Notes under the pieces: model-generated
Databases searched by the model: none
Seen by the model: the letters and a program-made list of their open reading frames with translations, nothing else
What the model was told of the DNA's origin: nothing
From: Ridgeia piscesae
Taxonomy: Eukaryota > Annelida > Polychaeta > Sabellida > Siboglinidae
Assembly: GCA_025642075.2 (NCBI GenBank)
Contig: JAODUO010001620.1
Span: forward strand, 27,501-91,500
Length of the DNA stretch: 64,000 bases
Direction of reading: 5' to 3'
Shown here: positions 1-13,036 of the stretch, one piece after another
Layout of the letters: each line of letters starts with the position of its first letter
How positions within the stretch are numbered: the stretch's first letter is position 1
Made by a program: the position numbers and the translations under genes

Positions 1-218
1 GTCACACATCGCTGTGCATTGAACTGAGCTCTATATTGTTTGCAACGGAACCTAGCAACTGTTGCGGAACGAGTGAACTCTACAAAAGGAGGCCGACCGC
101 CCCACAAACGTCACTCCGGCAGGGCATCGTCTTGTCTACGGGAATATATTTCGTCAACGAGTGGCAAGTCAAAGTACACCCAACTGATCGACAGTCAGCT
201 GCAAGTTCCAGCCTTCGG
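1..218 (+). other. Possible exon ending in a strong splice donor
   Basis: This stretch is clearly less AT-rich than what follows and ends at CTTCGG|GTGAGT (GT at 219-220), a good donor. Two + frames are open: one across the whole segment from base 3, and one from base 28 that contains an ATG at 40. The second reads a basic, Ser-rich peptide (RPPHKRHSGRASS...). I recognise no domain. It may be a coding exon, a 5' UTR exon or part of a repeat. The left edge is cut by the window. The donor and composition are seen; exon status is inference. Confidence 0.3.
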
Positions 219-239
219 GTGAGTTTTTACTTATATATA

Positions 240-328
<89 letters not shown>
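240..328. repeat. (TA)n microsatellite
   Basis: An almost pure TA dinucleotide run directly follows the candidate donor at 219. It produces artefactual Tyr-Ile open frames on both strands. Confidence 0.95.
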
Positions 329-331
<3 letters not shown>

Positions 332-1332
332 CATTCTAGCGGGGGAGGCATTCTTAAAATATTGAATACTGATATATCATTCTATTATCACATTAGAATC
401 AATGCAAATACGAATGTTTGGTGTTTACGTTCAAATGCGAGGTTTTTTTATATGTAATGTTTAGCTCTATACCTACACAATAAAATGATGTAATTTTTTA
501 GCGTGAAATATTAAAAAGCTTAATGCTACATATTTTAAATACTAACATACAAATTACAAACACGATATTTATTCTCAAAACCTATTTACAATATGCATAA
601 TTAATAAGACAAACAACCTAGGTAACTTACATTTCAAAGCCCAGTGCAACAACAGTGTTACCAAAAGCATGTATGATGCCACGTTGTTTCCAATGTCATA
701 ATTTTCCAATTTTCACGAACACTTTATATGATGTATTTTCCAGTAAAGTAACACGTCTTCATCATTTAGTGTAATATACTAAGAGGTTACTCTCTTATGT
801 TTCCCAACTAATCCAATATAGACTTTAAATATGTTCTAATGAATATATTGTTAAATACTCGAATCAACAAATAAAAACATCTTAACATGTTAGATGAATT
901 GACTTCAAGAAATGCCAGTGAGGTAGGAATACTGGTTGCGAAATGCTTCAAATGACCATTGTACCCTTTTGACCAGACAACAATCATTCACTCCTGCATG
1001 TATGTGCTAATAATAATAACAACAACAGTTTATTGTAACACCATCATATCCAGGATGCCTATCCCGTTCACGGGTGTGTATATAGAAGTCTACATGTGAG
1101 TAGCTAAACGTTATGATGACACATATGCGTATATTGATTAAATAATAATGATAGTAGTAATAATAAATACTAATACACTGTCATTAAAATCGTATCAAAT
1201 ATGCTATGTATAAATTATGTCATATATGTTTACAGATTAAATTGTATTCTTTAAAATATTATTAGGCATGTAAAATTAAAAACAAATAAGTAATACCAGC
1301 TATACTGCAATGATAGTAATAAAATAAATAAG

Positions 1333-1337
<5 letters not shown>
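329..1337. other. AT-rich noncoding stretch
   Basis: I see no gene, RNA or bounded repeat here, only AT-rich sequence with short TAA-type tracts around 1010-1170. Confidence 0.5.
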
Positions 1338-1390
<53 letters not shown>

Positions 1391-1426
1391 CTTATATATT
1401 GTGCATATATATATATATATAGTGCA

Positions 1427-1500
<74 letters not shown>
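1338..1500. repeat. Interrupted (TA)n microsatellite
   Basis: Two long TA runs flank a short interruption (about 1388-1435) that itself contains a shorter TA run. The downstream sequence, 1501-2450, is more GC-balanced and shows no recognisable reading frame. Confidence 0.95.
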
Positions 1501-1507
<7 letters not shown>

Positions 1508-2000
1508 GGCAATATTGTCGTCATGAACTGCCGAACTGCCGATTGCCCCGACGAATTTGCATGGCAGTTTGAGCCGAAGTCCGCTATACATTTTCCAGAC
1601 GGTACAGATGACGATCGCTTATGCTGAATCGTATCGCATTGCCGTAGTCAAGTCGCGATGTCACTTGTCCGTGTATCAGACTCTAGTCTTACATAAGATG
1701 ATAGTAGGCAGTGCGATACACTTGTGACATCATATATATATATTGGTGTCAATGATGAATCCCAAGTCCGTATAACGGGGTAAGTATCGACGAGCTGGCC
1801 ACATATTATGTAGATGCGGCTTAACGATGTAGGCGTACGTAGACATGATGAACGGATGACAATGGCTTGCGTTTGGTTGTCATTCATCACAAGTCCGTTA
1901 TCACATATCTATGTCATCTTATCTTATACACAAGCTTCCATACGCGCGAGGGCTAGTTTGATAAGGAATGCTTGCCGAATGCTTGTGACAGGGCAGGTAA

Positions 2001-3440
2001 ACGGTGACTATGGCTTTCATTTTGTCAGCTGTATTTATGTTATCGAGTAACCAGCCACCTCCTAAGCCGGGGGTTGTTGCGCTACTACACCGCTGGCTGA
2101 TCTTCTTCGTAATCCGTGATTATGGGCGGAGCAGAATTACAACATTATAGCAATTGGTTTCGCCAGTCACTACTGCGTTTTGGGAACAACGCAAATACTG
2201 GCCATCCCATTTTGAAGATGGATTCACGACTCGTGAGAATCACAATATAATAACCAATTCGCATAATAAACATTGCATGCAACACAAACAGCGTTTGGCT
2301 TAGCCTCGATTACACAGGCTACGCAATGTGGCAGCACTTTGAGCCCCCCATCACTACTGCGATAGTAAATTGTGCACTGCGTTTGTAACCGCCAGGGCGG
2401 ACTTACACCCAGAGAGAATTGGGTAAAGACGCTGATTGGCAGTCAGGCCAAATTTGAAATAAAACAATTAAATAAGGAGACCCTTTTTATCAGATAATAC
2501 TATATTATGAAACTATTCCAAAATAAACGTACACTAAAACATGCCACACACAAAATAAACAGCAATAACATGCATTTATTTTGTTATTATTAATTTTTCA
2601 TCTTATTTTTATTTTCTGCTTTTTATTTTGTAAATATACATTAAAAAATGTATAACACGGTTGTAAAAATTAAAAGCATTAATTAAAAGCTTACACATTA
2701 TATAAGCATGAATTATTATTTATATATGTAAACCTAAGAATTAATCCCAAACAGTGATCAGTCTGACAGCTTCGTGCAGTGGCATAAGGCTTGCATAAGC
2801 AAAATATGTGTTTCACAAGACTCTCTTCTCAGCGAAGTTTCCGGCCGTTAAAAACGTTCCGATTGGCGTTTCTGCGCATGCGCCTATCTAGGGGAGAAAT
2901 GTAAGCGCTACCTATGACGGTCGCGCTTGCTGATGTAAGATCACAATAAGTTACTCGTCTGCCATTACCCGTGCGACCAAAGAGTACCCTATACAAGCAG
3001 CCTTATGCAGGTTGTCTGAATTTCTATGCATGAGCACATAATAGTATGTAGTGTGGAGTGAGTAGAAATGTTTTTGTGCAGCGTGGCATCAGAGCTGTCA
3101 AATTATGACAGCTGTCAGTCGGTGCATGTCTGCGTATTAATACAGTTGTCATTTTACTTGGTGGTGTAATCAGGGGCAATCCGTGGGTGGTTCAAGTAGA
3201 AATGGAGGGGTGTAAGGTTTGACAGAAGTTTGTGCGAGTCTGAGGTATTAGAAGTTCACAAATTGTTCACAGAACTTCTGTTTATGGAGGGTAAATATGC
3301 TGTGAAATGGTCAATAACAGAGCTCATCAAGGTTAGTAGGAAATGAAGGGAACATTATAATGGTTGCCTATGGAAAATGCAAATGTGGTCTGACTCATGC
3401 TCACATGTTACAGGACGTTACAGCACGGGTTAATTGGGAC
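2001..3440 (+). repeat. Dispersed repeat, copy 1
   Basis: Segments are shared with two other places. The piece around 2920-3400 (ATCAGAGCTGTCAAAT..., GAAGGGAACATTATAATGG) recurs inverted at about 33810-34250 and direct at about 38750-39060. The piece around 2001-2060 recurs direct at about 33478-33535. Similarity is visible by eye but degraded. No terminal repeats or coding capacity are recognised. It is an unclassified interspersed family. Confidence 0.55.
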
Positions 3441-4076
3441 CAGTGACAGCAGATAACAAACCGCTGTCACGGGTCATGATTAACCGTGCTATGATTTACT
3501 GCTACATCTTTATTAAATAAAAAATATAGTAGTTATTGCCTTTGTATATAAACATGGTATTTTATCCTTAATAGTTAATTTGATGGATAAATATTTGCAC
3601 AAATGGCATTGCCATTGGGAGAAATAAGTAATGTGTAATGCAGTTTTGTAATGTGTTGCGTGATAAAAGTGGCTTTAATTTGCATATAACGCTTACAAGG
3701 GCAGAAACTAATTAATAATATACTAACAATCTTTATATAGTGACCAGTTTCCTCTAGTCTAGGTAAATGCTTAATGATCTTATTGAAATAGCTTGAAATA
3801 TATTTGTGATATTTTGTAAAATAACATCATGATCATCGTCTTACCTTCAAGAGTAAATGTAATAATTAGTTTTATTTATGCTCAGTGATGTTTTGCTAAA
3901 ATAATTTTAAATATAATATGAACAAAACTGGACGTAGTACAGGTCTTTGTGTATAACTCATGTGGCTGTCATTACTTCTGAATCTGATTGATTAGACAAA
4001 ATACACTGTTGCCTATTTCAATACTGAAGTACAGTAGACACACACCTCTCATTCAATAACAATTGACTTTATTATG
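3441..4076. other. Noncoding, nothing recognised
   Basis: AT-rich sequence without a convincing frame, RNA or repeat boundary. Confidence 0.4.
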
Positions 4077-4370
4077 TCAAATATAATCTTCTGTGGTGCA
4101 ACATTTCATAAATTCAATCCACCTTGCATGGCTGACTTCCCAGTATCTACTGTATTTGCATAGTGCAGTGTTTATAGTAGAAAACTGCCACCATGCAAAG
4201 CAACTTTCGCATGCCACCCAGTCTGTGCTGTCTCTGCTGGGCTGGCAGGTGGGGTTGCAGCAACAATCACTGCTCTCCTGTTCCACCAATCGGGTAGTCA
4301 TGAAGTCTCGATACTTAGAAGTGACAGACCCTTGCCAAAGCCTCAGCATCTTACAATATTTTTTCTTCAT
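4077..4370 (-). pseudogene. Cys-rich, PHD-finger-like coding remnant
   Basis: A 97-codon open frame on the minus strand contains a run of cysteines followed by DSTDWVACESCFAWWQF. The spacing and the D-W-V-x-C-x2-C-x-x-W-W pattern resemble the C-terminal half of a PHD-type zinc finger (W...C..C..W.H..C), but the His and last Cys pair expected in PHD fingers are not present. It is probably an old exon, host or transposon-borne, that has decayed. No adjoining exons were found. Resemblance is by pattern only. Confidence 0.3.
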
Positions 4371-4959
4371 TGAATAATAAGTTTAATGATGCTGTAGTAA
4401 ATTACTGTGTTATGCATGATTTGTCTTGTTAGTACATTTCTAACATAGGTTTAAGGCTAGCGATGCACCAGAGAAATGATAATGAACGTATTTACTTGGT
4501 AATAGTAATCTAAGTACTTGATGATTACTTATCACTTCGAAATGTATCAGGGTTAATAGTACAACATATTATATTTCAGTATCAATTAATATGCAGGGCA
4601 GGAACTAACTAGTTGGTAACATTAACTAAGCCATATCACATATATGGAAATGATTATGATTAAATATAAAATTGTGCAAGTACTTATCTATCATCAGAAA
4701 AACTTACCACCAAGACAAATATTCCACAGCTTGACCCACCGGCTTGCTGTCGACTTGTCTTTTCCCAGATTTCCCAGTTCGCAAGTTCCGGTTCTATCGT
4801 CTTTGATCATAACTTCATTGAGGTTCTTCAATGACTAGGTCATAGAAACAGTCATGTTAGAAGGGTGCAACTACCCAAAACTAATTTAGATGCACTTTTT
4901 TTTTAAACAATCTTATTGCTTAAACTGGATGATGTATATGTTGGAAGAGTAGGTGAATT

Positions 4960-5215
4960 TAAAATTCTGTGATTTATTTTAGACATCAAAATTGGAGAAA
5001 ACACACTGGAAAAATATCAAGTAAATTTTCAAAAGCAATTGCCATATTAAACAGATTAAAACATGTATTACCTTTAGATGTAAAAGTTTTATTAATTATA
5101 GAACACCTTAACATTATCACATATAACTTATTGTATCATGATTTTGGGATATCAATGGAATAAAATTATATGCATCAACAACAAGTTATGCGAAGATAAA
5201 TCTTAAATAAATACA
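4960..5215 (+). pseudogene. LINE reverse transcriptase remnant (C-terminal part)
   Basis: The open frame 4969-5163 reads NWRKHTGKISSKFSKAIAIL, then NRLKHVLP, then a degraded NY-LL--G segment. This is the layout seen downstream of the catalytic core in many CR1/Jockey-group LINE reverse transcriptases (W..H...I..K.sk.iGil.rlk..lP). Further scraps continue out of frame to about 5215. It is a short, 5'- and 3'-truncated dead copy. The family is inferred from the motif order. Confidence 0.55.
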
Positions 5216-7639
5216 AGTTGCATATAGAACCACTATTAAAAAAATAAACTACTGAACGTAGAAGATATATTAATGTTACAAGAATAAAAATTATATAAAC
5301 ATGTTTGTTACATAATTATTATGATATATGTACTTTATCAAATTGCTATAGATGTCAACTAAATCAATTAATACAATATATCTTGATGTTTTTTGCTATG
5401 ATTAGCACACCTCTTTACTACCACGCACACATTCTCACCTCAAAGCAACACTTCAAAATAAACATGAGGTAGGCATCTTGTATCAGCATCATATTTTCCA
5501 CCCCTAAATTATGGTGGCTCCTATGACAGTGGAATGTTTTTATTAATAGGAGCTACTGATCACAATTTGCATAAGTTATGTAATAATGTTCTTTGTTTTT
5601 GTACAATATAACAAGTACACACATTTGTATGTGTTGTTAAATAGTATGTGAACATGAAATGATCTGTGTGTACATACCAACTAAATTGATGTCTAACAAA
5701 GTCAACAAACTGTGTACCTACTTGGGGTCAAAAAATTAAAACATTCCTACTTAAAGTTAAAAGTAAAATGATTGTACATAGATCATTTATATAAAATGTT
5801 CAAGATCACATCACATAATCACTCAAGGTAAAATCAACCTATGCAAAGTCATACTAGCATAGTGTTCATACTAAGCAGTTTAGCACTTTGTGTGACCTGA
5901 TGCAGCAAAGTGGGTACATTTCTGGATTCAAAAAAATAGCCTATTTGTTTTAAAATGTCTGAAGTTTTTTTTACTGCTAAATATTAAGTTCAGTGTATTT
6001 AAATTTTGAAGTGAAACATGTTTAAATTGCGCTGTGTGAACAATCAGTGTTAATAACAACCGTAGTTTATATAAAAAAAGTTCAAATATTTGTTGATGAA
6101 AATAAACAGGAAATTTAAAGATGAATGAAACATAAAGTATGCATTTTAAGACATGACAAAACTGATGGGACAAGACTTAGGCAGATATTGTTGGCTATTG
6201 TGCAGGACAGTTAGTCAATTTATTACCAACAAGGTGTTTAACCTTTAGTACAGATAAAAACAAATACTCATCTTTCACACTCACAAAATACTAGTAGTTA
6301 CATAAAGGACAAATAATTATTACCATAAAGGTAAGGCTATCATATATATATTGGAATAATTAAACAACATAAATTTGCAATAATCAGTGAGATGTCCATA
6401 AACCAGGAGTATTTGTGCATCTAGCAACGTACTAGTTGGATTTGAACCAGCCACAAAACACTGATATATACTGCATTTGACTGTTAAAAAAAAGTAAAAA
6501 CAAATAATTATGTATAAACTAAAAAATAATTATGGATGACGTGTGCTAACAAATGTTAGCTGGGGGTGATGGGTCATGTCTGATCGAGATATACTATGGA
6601 AGATATTTCCTATTTATAGTACTATGATTATCCATAATGACAGCTAGTGTTTTAAGTTACATTTGAAATATTTCCAAACTCCTTTCCTAAGTAAAATTTA
6701 TGCAAAAATATAAGTGTTAAAGTTTATCAACGGATTGCAGTAATATGTATGTCTTAAGGCTTGAACTGTTCTATTATGAATGACATCGCATTCATCGTCT
6801 GGCTTTATGTTTCTGCTTGATCCAGTTGCCTTGCAGTCATAAAACATTCAGTGATATGATTGTGTACATTATGCGATGTTAGTCACTCTATTCGACTATG
6901 TTAGTTTGTATGTATTTTGTATGTCCATGTCATGAGCATGACTAAGTGACTATTATACTGGATGGACCACTGTAAGTGTAATATGCAGTTTTCGGGGACC
7001 ACTCAGTTTCTGTCTAAGTGTAACATGCAGTTTTCACAGTGTTTGAAATTGTTATAATAGTGGACCAGTCCAGACAGGGTGTGCATCCCAAAGCAGGTCA
7101 ATCCTATAGCTACTGTACTATACGATTCATATGCAGAAGTGTAAAGAATTGTGTGAATGATAATTTGATTACAGTGATGGCTTAGCAACTGATAGCACTA
7201 ATGAACACAAGGTCCGTTTATGGAGCCCCTGTCTAAAAAGACATTGCCATTTTGCCTTGTTCCCCATGCATGCAATGCATTGTGGTATAAAAAGCACTCG
7301 GATACCGATGTGATCGACAGCGGGTGTCTTTGATTAATACTATAATTAATAGTTAGCAAGTACTTATGCCTGCATATGTGGCTGTGGAAACTAATTAATT
7401 ACTGCCATGTTTAATGTGGCTAATTTATATTAGTTTGTTTATGGGTGTTATTGTATTATTTTCCCTTATTTAGCAAAACATACTGTTGTGTGTTGGTTAG
7501 GCCTCAATAAATAAATTAATTATTATAATTTATGATAATTTATCATTAATGTTTAAAAAATTATATTAAACATGACTTATGTAAGTCGTTACTGGGGTAT
7601 TCTTGATGACAGTTTTACAAGAATTAGTATTTAGTTTTG
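5216..7639. other. AT-rich noncoding stretch
   Basis: No convincing exon, RNA gene or element end was seen. Small open frames at 5928-6173 and 7003-7188 (minus) look like chance frames of low-complexity AT-rich sequence. Confidence 0.45.
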
Positions 7640-7830
7640 AGCATAGCTTTATACAGAGACCCGTCCACCCGTCATTTGGACGGTTAAAAACCATTGTGGA
7701 TGGGTAGAAATATGGGTTGGTGGACGGGTAAAAAATGAAGGAGCAAAAAAGGTCTTCCAAAACCATAGATATTGTCAGTTATGCCTTAGAAGTGAGTGTA
7801 AATGGTGTCACATGTGTATTTGTAGTCCAT
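7640..7830 (-). repeat. GGACGGGT-family dispersed repeat, copy 1
   Basis: It contains CATAGCTTTATACAGAGACC followed by CCGTCCACCCGTCATTTGG. The same block in opposite orientation is at 11840-11950, 30320-30430 and 37365-37525. The copy at 37365 also shares the outer part (inverse of CCATAGATATTGTCAGTTATG at about 7763). The CAGAGACC start looks like a hAT-type terminal repeat. See the hAT-like reading frame at 11078-11215. Confidence 0.6.
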
Positions 7831-8506
7831 TTCAGGTCATCAGACACATTTTAAAGTTTGTGAACTGGCTTAACAGTTAACATCCATGTGTGCACCAAAA
7901 CGTGTGGCTGGCAATAATTTGGTCCTGCATAAAGCCCTGGTTTTGAGTATGTAATGTGTTTGATAGTGTTGACAAATTATGATACATTATATTATATTAA
8001 TTTCAGAAAAAAATTACTTATATATTGGCCTTCATCAGAGTTTACAAACAAAACTAGTATAATTGAAAAAAATAATCTTCCTGTGATTTATATACATGAT
8101 CAGATAGGTGAAATTTCAGAAAAAATAACAAGATTTTTTTTAATGCTGTTTCGTTAATATTTCATCCATGTACTTGATGGAAGAACCACTGCATTTTAAT
8201 TAATTACTGTTATCAGAAGAAAAATACAAGCAATTCTAAAGATGTATTGGCAAGATCGAATCTGTCAGAAAAATGTTGGAATTTTTTTTTTAATTTGAAA
8301 TTTCATAAAATTGCAGTTTCCTTAATATTTCATCTACATACATGAAATAAGCACCATTGCACTTCAATCAGTGATTAAGACCAGGGGAAAATAAAATTTA
8401 AATGTGTGTGGTTTATAAGGAAAATTACATTATATTTTGGCAAACCGTCACAAAACGTCATGAAACTTGTAACTTTACACATCTGTAGTTATTCTTTCCC
8501 AATAAA

Positions 8507-10002
8507 CAGGGCTCGACATTGGCACTGGCTGGCCCGATGCGTGTTTAAAGCTGTTGGGCCAGTTCGGGCCACCGCTTTTAAACTTTTACTGGCCTGGTGG
8601 GCCCAGGGCCAGTGGTTTCAATCCCCTACTGACCACCGTTTCATTAATCTGACCCTTCACAGGACGACCTTAGGACGACCTTAATAACATTAATCTATTT
8701 ATTAACATTCATTTTGTTACATTTTATCTATAACTTATTACACAACTGCATCTAAATTGTTGTTGTGCGTACATGAAGATTTCCATGCACTGTAGAAGTC
8801 ATATTTTGTAAACGCCCACATCATTGGCGAATGGCAGGAATCACTCATTATTCACCCAATCAGCGACTTTGTTACACGTGGCCGTCGGCTATGGGTGGTA
8901 GGCGATGTAATTGTTGTCTGCGTGAATGATAAAACGCTAGTGCACATTCCGTAACGGAAAGACATCTACGCAATTTATTATACTGTCAAACATTTGACAG
9001 TGTTGCAAAAGATGATTCATGCAGCGGTGGATTTTGTAAAACAAACTTGGAAGAAAGAGGGCAAGTGTTTTGGACAGCGTTCACACATTGTCACCGGCGC
9101 ACATGGGCTCTCGGCCTCGCACACAGACGCGATGTTTACATATAACATAGTCATAGGCTAGCCTGTCATTAAATGGGGCACGGTTTATCTGTGTTTTAAT
9201 GCTAATTTATCATGGTATCATGTATGCCTAATTCTGCAGTAACGGTTTTCGATCAGGCACAACCAAAACTAAGAAATGTTTTTTCATGACAGACAGCTAT
9301 AATTGCAAGCCCCAAGCCTGTCAAAGCAGTAAAAGTCATGAGTTCGACTTCGCCAACTTTGCTTTAGTCTCAGTGCATTTATGCAAAACAAACTATTAAT
9401 AAAAAGTCAATGAATAAATCAATTGTTAATATTAAATATGCAAGTTTGTTTTTATAATGTCCGAGCTCATAAAATGGCCTATAATGCAGGCTGTAATAAA
9501 TTATACTGTACTTCTACGTTTTATATATATATGTCGAATTTTTCGAATTTAAACTGACTTTATTATGTGATAAATACTGTAGAAGAAACACACCACTAAC
9601 AGAAGACTTTGACTGTATTCATTGAGGTTGACATTTAATTTCTCGAAATATTTAGTAATCCATGTAATAAATGTGCTAAAATTGTATAGTGTAAAAGTTG
9701 CCTCAGATTTTATATTAGCAGACTGACACCACGGCTAAAACATTTCATGTAACGTCAAGTTTTCTCTTTTTATTGTTACAATCTGAAAAATTAACATAAA
9801 AAACATGCAACATAAGAGCTTCAGAAAGTCTTCATGATGTCACTCCAGTCGAAACTTGGTATTCTAAACCGATGGACACCTCGGTAGCAGCATATTTTGT
9901 TTACAATATTGGGGTCAGTAACTTTTTGGGGGCCAGTAACTTTTCAAATCTACTGCCCCCCCCCCGGGGCCCGTGGATACAAAAGCTTAATGTCAATGCC
10001 TG
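8507..10002. mobile_element. hAT-like nonautonomous element (tentative)
   Basis: The left end CAGGGCTCGACATTGG faces an inverted right end ...TTAATGTCAATGCCTG. Both ends have GC-rich GGGCCAGT-type subterminal motifs in inverted orientation. CAGGG starts are usual for hAT elements, but I cannot see a matching 8-bp target duplication and there is no transposase frame inside. The interior is ordinary AT-rich sequence. Confidence 0.4.
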
Positions 10003-11077
10003 CAGTGGTATAGATATCACTCATGCCTGTGTGTTGAAGCTGTCAAAATAGTCAATAACTGGAATTGTCACATAATTTGTTAAACGCAATATGTTTTGGT
10101 GCCATTGCATGGTATTTGTGAAATGGTGTCAAAAATGTAAAGGTCTGAATCTAATAAATACCAATCGGATGTGTTACAAAAATGTTGGTCAAAATGTTTA
10201 CCTCTTGATTATACAAATTAGGTTTTTCATATGAGACCATGGAAATTAGCTTGTTGGACAGGTATTTAAAAGTATTTGCAAATAAAATCAAATACATATA
10301 AAAATTACCTACAAAAGAGAAAGCATTGCCTTCAGGACATAAACTGGCTCAGGAGTCAAGACAGAATTCTGTTCATACCTGTGATATGAATAACAGCTGG
10401 CAGGCATAAAAACAGATATTCACAGCTAATGTGCTTCAAAGAACCCTGCTGTCCCCTGTTGTGTAAACATCCTGGGCTCAGACAAAGGAATCCAGGTTTC
10501 CTTCAGTGCATGGGAAGAGCTACCCACTAGTTGGTACAGTAATACTGATAATAAACCTGCCTGCCAATTAGTCTATGTACAACAGTCAATCAAGCCAAAT
10601 ATATAATTCCACACACAATGATATACGAGAACTATGATGGAAACACAATCCATGTATTTGAACCATACTTGAATCAAACAAAAAATGACATTGCATAGTG
10701 TATGAACTTTATGTTCCAAGCAGGGCTTTATGCAATATCAAATTTTTGCCAGTTACAACTTTGGGTAAAAACCTAATGATACATTGTTTTTGCTATGCTA
10801 TCTTATTTTATTTTTATATGCAATAACACAACAACAATAATATAATAATGTCTTATTTAATGACATTTTTCAATTATTACAACCATGCCTAATAAAAAAC
10901 AAGTTACATTATGTCGCAGTGTAAATAACAAAATTACGTAAATTATGCAGTCATTATGTACAGTACTCTCAAGCAATGTTACATGTCTACAACAAATTAT
11001 AAAGAAATCTTCATAATAAAATAATAGATTCTGTAAAATCATCATAAACGAAGTACACCATTTTACCTTCGCAATTA
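10003..11077. other. Noncoding, nothing recognised
   Basis: AT-rich sequence. No element ends or convincing exons were seen. Confidence 0.4.
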
Positions 11078-11215
11078 CTACAAAACATCAATAAAATAAT
11101 AAGTCGATGTCGTCGGTGGTGAAGGTGTTGCCGTAACAGTTGGCGTCGGTTTTGCCGTGAAAAACTTCGTTATTGTGGTTAGTTTGCGAACCTTCGGCTT
11201 CGGAGGTGGAGACAT
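11078..11215 (-). CDS. N-terminal fragment resembling a hAT-family transposase
   Basis: This 45-codon minus-strand frame starts MSPPPKPKVRKLTTITKFF and continues through a Thr/Pro-rich linker to a stop. A short basic leader followed by a K-x-x-T-I-x-x-FF motif (PIP-box-like) and a Pro/Ser/Thr linker is common at the N-terminus of hAT transposases carrying TTF- or MYM-type zinc fingers. The expected zinc finger and DDE core are absent, so this is a first-exon fragment at best. It lies 0.7 kb inside a CAGAGACC-type end at 11930, consistent with the 5' end of a minus-strand element. Function is inferred. Confidence 0.4.
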   Translation of the reverse strand: MSPPPKPKVRKLTTITKFFTAKPTPTVTATPSPPTTSTYYFIDVL

Positions 11216-11839
11216 CGCGTGGACGATAATATGTAATGTTTATTCGTAGCCACGTGAGTCGCTAACGAGGCCTCGTTTTAAAGTTGATCATTCCCGGGAG
11301 TCACTCCAGACATAAACGCCATAAAGTCGAAATGTTAATAATATACAGGCATATAACACTTGTATATTTTATTACGGATATAAATTCCCTCACGTATATG
11401 TAATTTATATGTATTTTTGACGCTTTGAAAAGTGCGCATAATCCGTATTATGAAGTTTGCGTTACTAGTTAATTCATGCCCATTATTATTGACGTGTGAC
11501 ACCCCAACGGAATTAACCAATCACGTATACTATTTGCGAAATGGTTGTTGGGGCATTAACACATTGCTTTGACCCCTCTAGCGGCAAATGAAACCACATG
11601 TACGACTGCCGCTGTGAGTAGGCGCCCTACACGCATGTGTAAAATGAGCTTCTTGCGCTGCGCTACTGCTACGCCTGCAGTGTACGCGTGAATAGTGTGG
11701 TGGTAGGCATCTTTGAGCGCCGTGCTAGGAATTCACAGTACTGGAAATATTTGTTTCTGGGGGATACAGAACACGTTATATTCCAGTGATAACATGGTGA
11801 CACCCGTCATATAAACTGCCAGGATGGGGCCTTATCACA

Positions 11840-11950
11840 CTGTGACGGGTTGTAGCCCGTCCTCGAAAAATTTCCCCCGTCCATATTTGAAATTGCCCGT
11901 CCAAATGACGGGTGGACGGGTCTCTAGATAAAGCTATGGTTCCAAGTCAC
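11840..11950 (+). repeat. GGACGGGT-family dispersed repeat, copy 2
   Basis: It ends in ACGGGTGGACGGGTCTCTAG, followed by ATAAAGCTATGG. This is the inverted counterpart of 7640-7700. The two copies could be ends of one 4.3-kb element or independent insertions. Confidence 0.6.
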
Positions 11951-12382
11951 ATAGGTGCTAAACAGGGGTTCCCCTAAACAGTATGCCATAAATTTATGAT
12001 TAAGTGTTTCTGTTATTTTTGCACTGTAGTCTTAACATAAATCTGTCTGTTTATAATATTAGCACTAATGCTGGCACTCTCTGTAGAACATTTCAAGGCC
12101 ACGGGATATTTTAACTGTTACTTAGCACTGTTTTAGGGATATAATATACAATATTTCAGTGTTTAAGTGACTTGGGACATAAGGTCTATAACTCCAATGT
12201 ACTTGAATCGTATTTGAATTAAAAAATTGCAATATATTTATATTTGAATTGGAAAGGTATCATTGTATTTTGATTGAAATATGGAAAAACAATGTATCTG
12301 TGTGGGTAGCAGTCTGTACTTGAATTTGATTTGGCTGATTTGTATTTGGACCCAACCCTGCTTCGGACAATATGTCAATAGT

Positions 12383-12472
12383 GGGGGCATACTAAAAGGC
12401 GGGCCACAATTGGCAGACCGCGCGGAAACGGCAGACCACATCCGATCGGTACACTCCATGTTTACGAGGGGG
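12383..12472 (+). repeat. Left arm of a 90-bp inverted repeat pair
   Basis: Starts GGGGGCATACTAAAAGGCGG. Its first about 58 bases are matched, inverted, at 18428-18517; beyond that an indel separates the arms. The arm is GC-rich, unlike its surroundings. Confidence 0.7.
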
Positions 12473-12721
12473 GCCCTTTACGTGCGTTGTTCTAGTTGGC
12501 ACCTTATAGTTGCTGTTTTTACGGTGTTCTTGTGATGTTGAGATGTCTTTCAATAATAACATACGTGTAATAAGCAAATTTAACCACAGTACTACAAGTT
12601 AGCATATATGTACAATGTTTGAAAGGCGAAATAACAATTATTGGATTTGTTGTTTGTTTGTTTTTATTTTCACCAACACAGTAAGTATTCTTAGTATTAC
12701 TATTTCACTTCAACAATGACA

Positions 12722-12726
<5 letters not shown>

Positions 12727-12771
<45 letters not shown>
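12727..12771. repeat. (TA)n microsatellite
   Basis: Short TA run in AT-rich sequence. Confidence 0.9.
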
Positions 12772-12777
<6 letters not shown>

Positions 12778-13036
12778 GTAATACAATGTATATACCATCA
12801 TGTACTGCATATATAACATTTATATAATAAATCTCTATGACTGTAGTGTATATGGCCTACATCCAGAATTAATAGTTTTAATGTTAATAAATTTAATTAA
12901 ATATGTTAATATTTTTATGTTATTAAATGCTTTATTTATATACTTAAGTTTTTTATATGGATTCCGGAATTAAGTTATTTAATTGAATTGAAATTGAATT
13001 CAGATCTATTCACCAAATGCCTTACTTTTTATATAT

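Noticed and set aside
240..351. Tyr-Ile repeat peptides here and at about ten other TA runs
   Set aside because: Low-complexity TA microsatellite translations with no coding signal.
12383..12472. Coding exon shared at 12.4 and 18.5 kb (GGPQLADRAETADHI)
   Set aside because: The shared peptide comes from inverted-repeat arms; the frames diverge right after the arm and no gene context exists.
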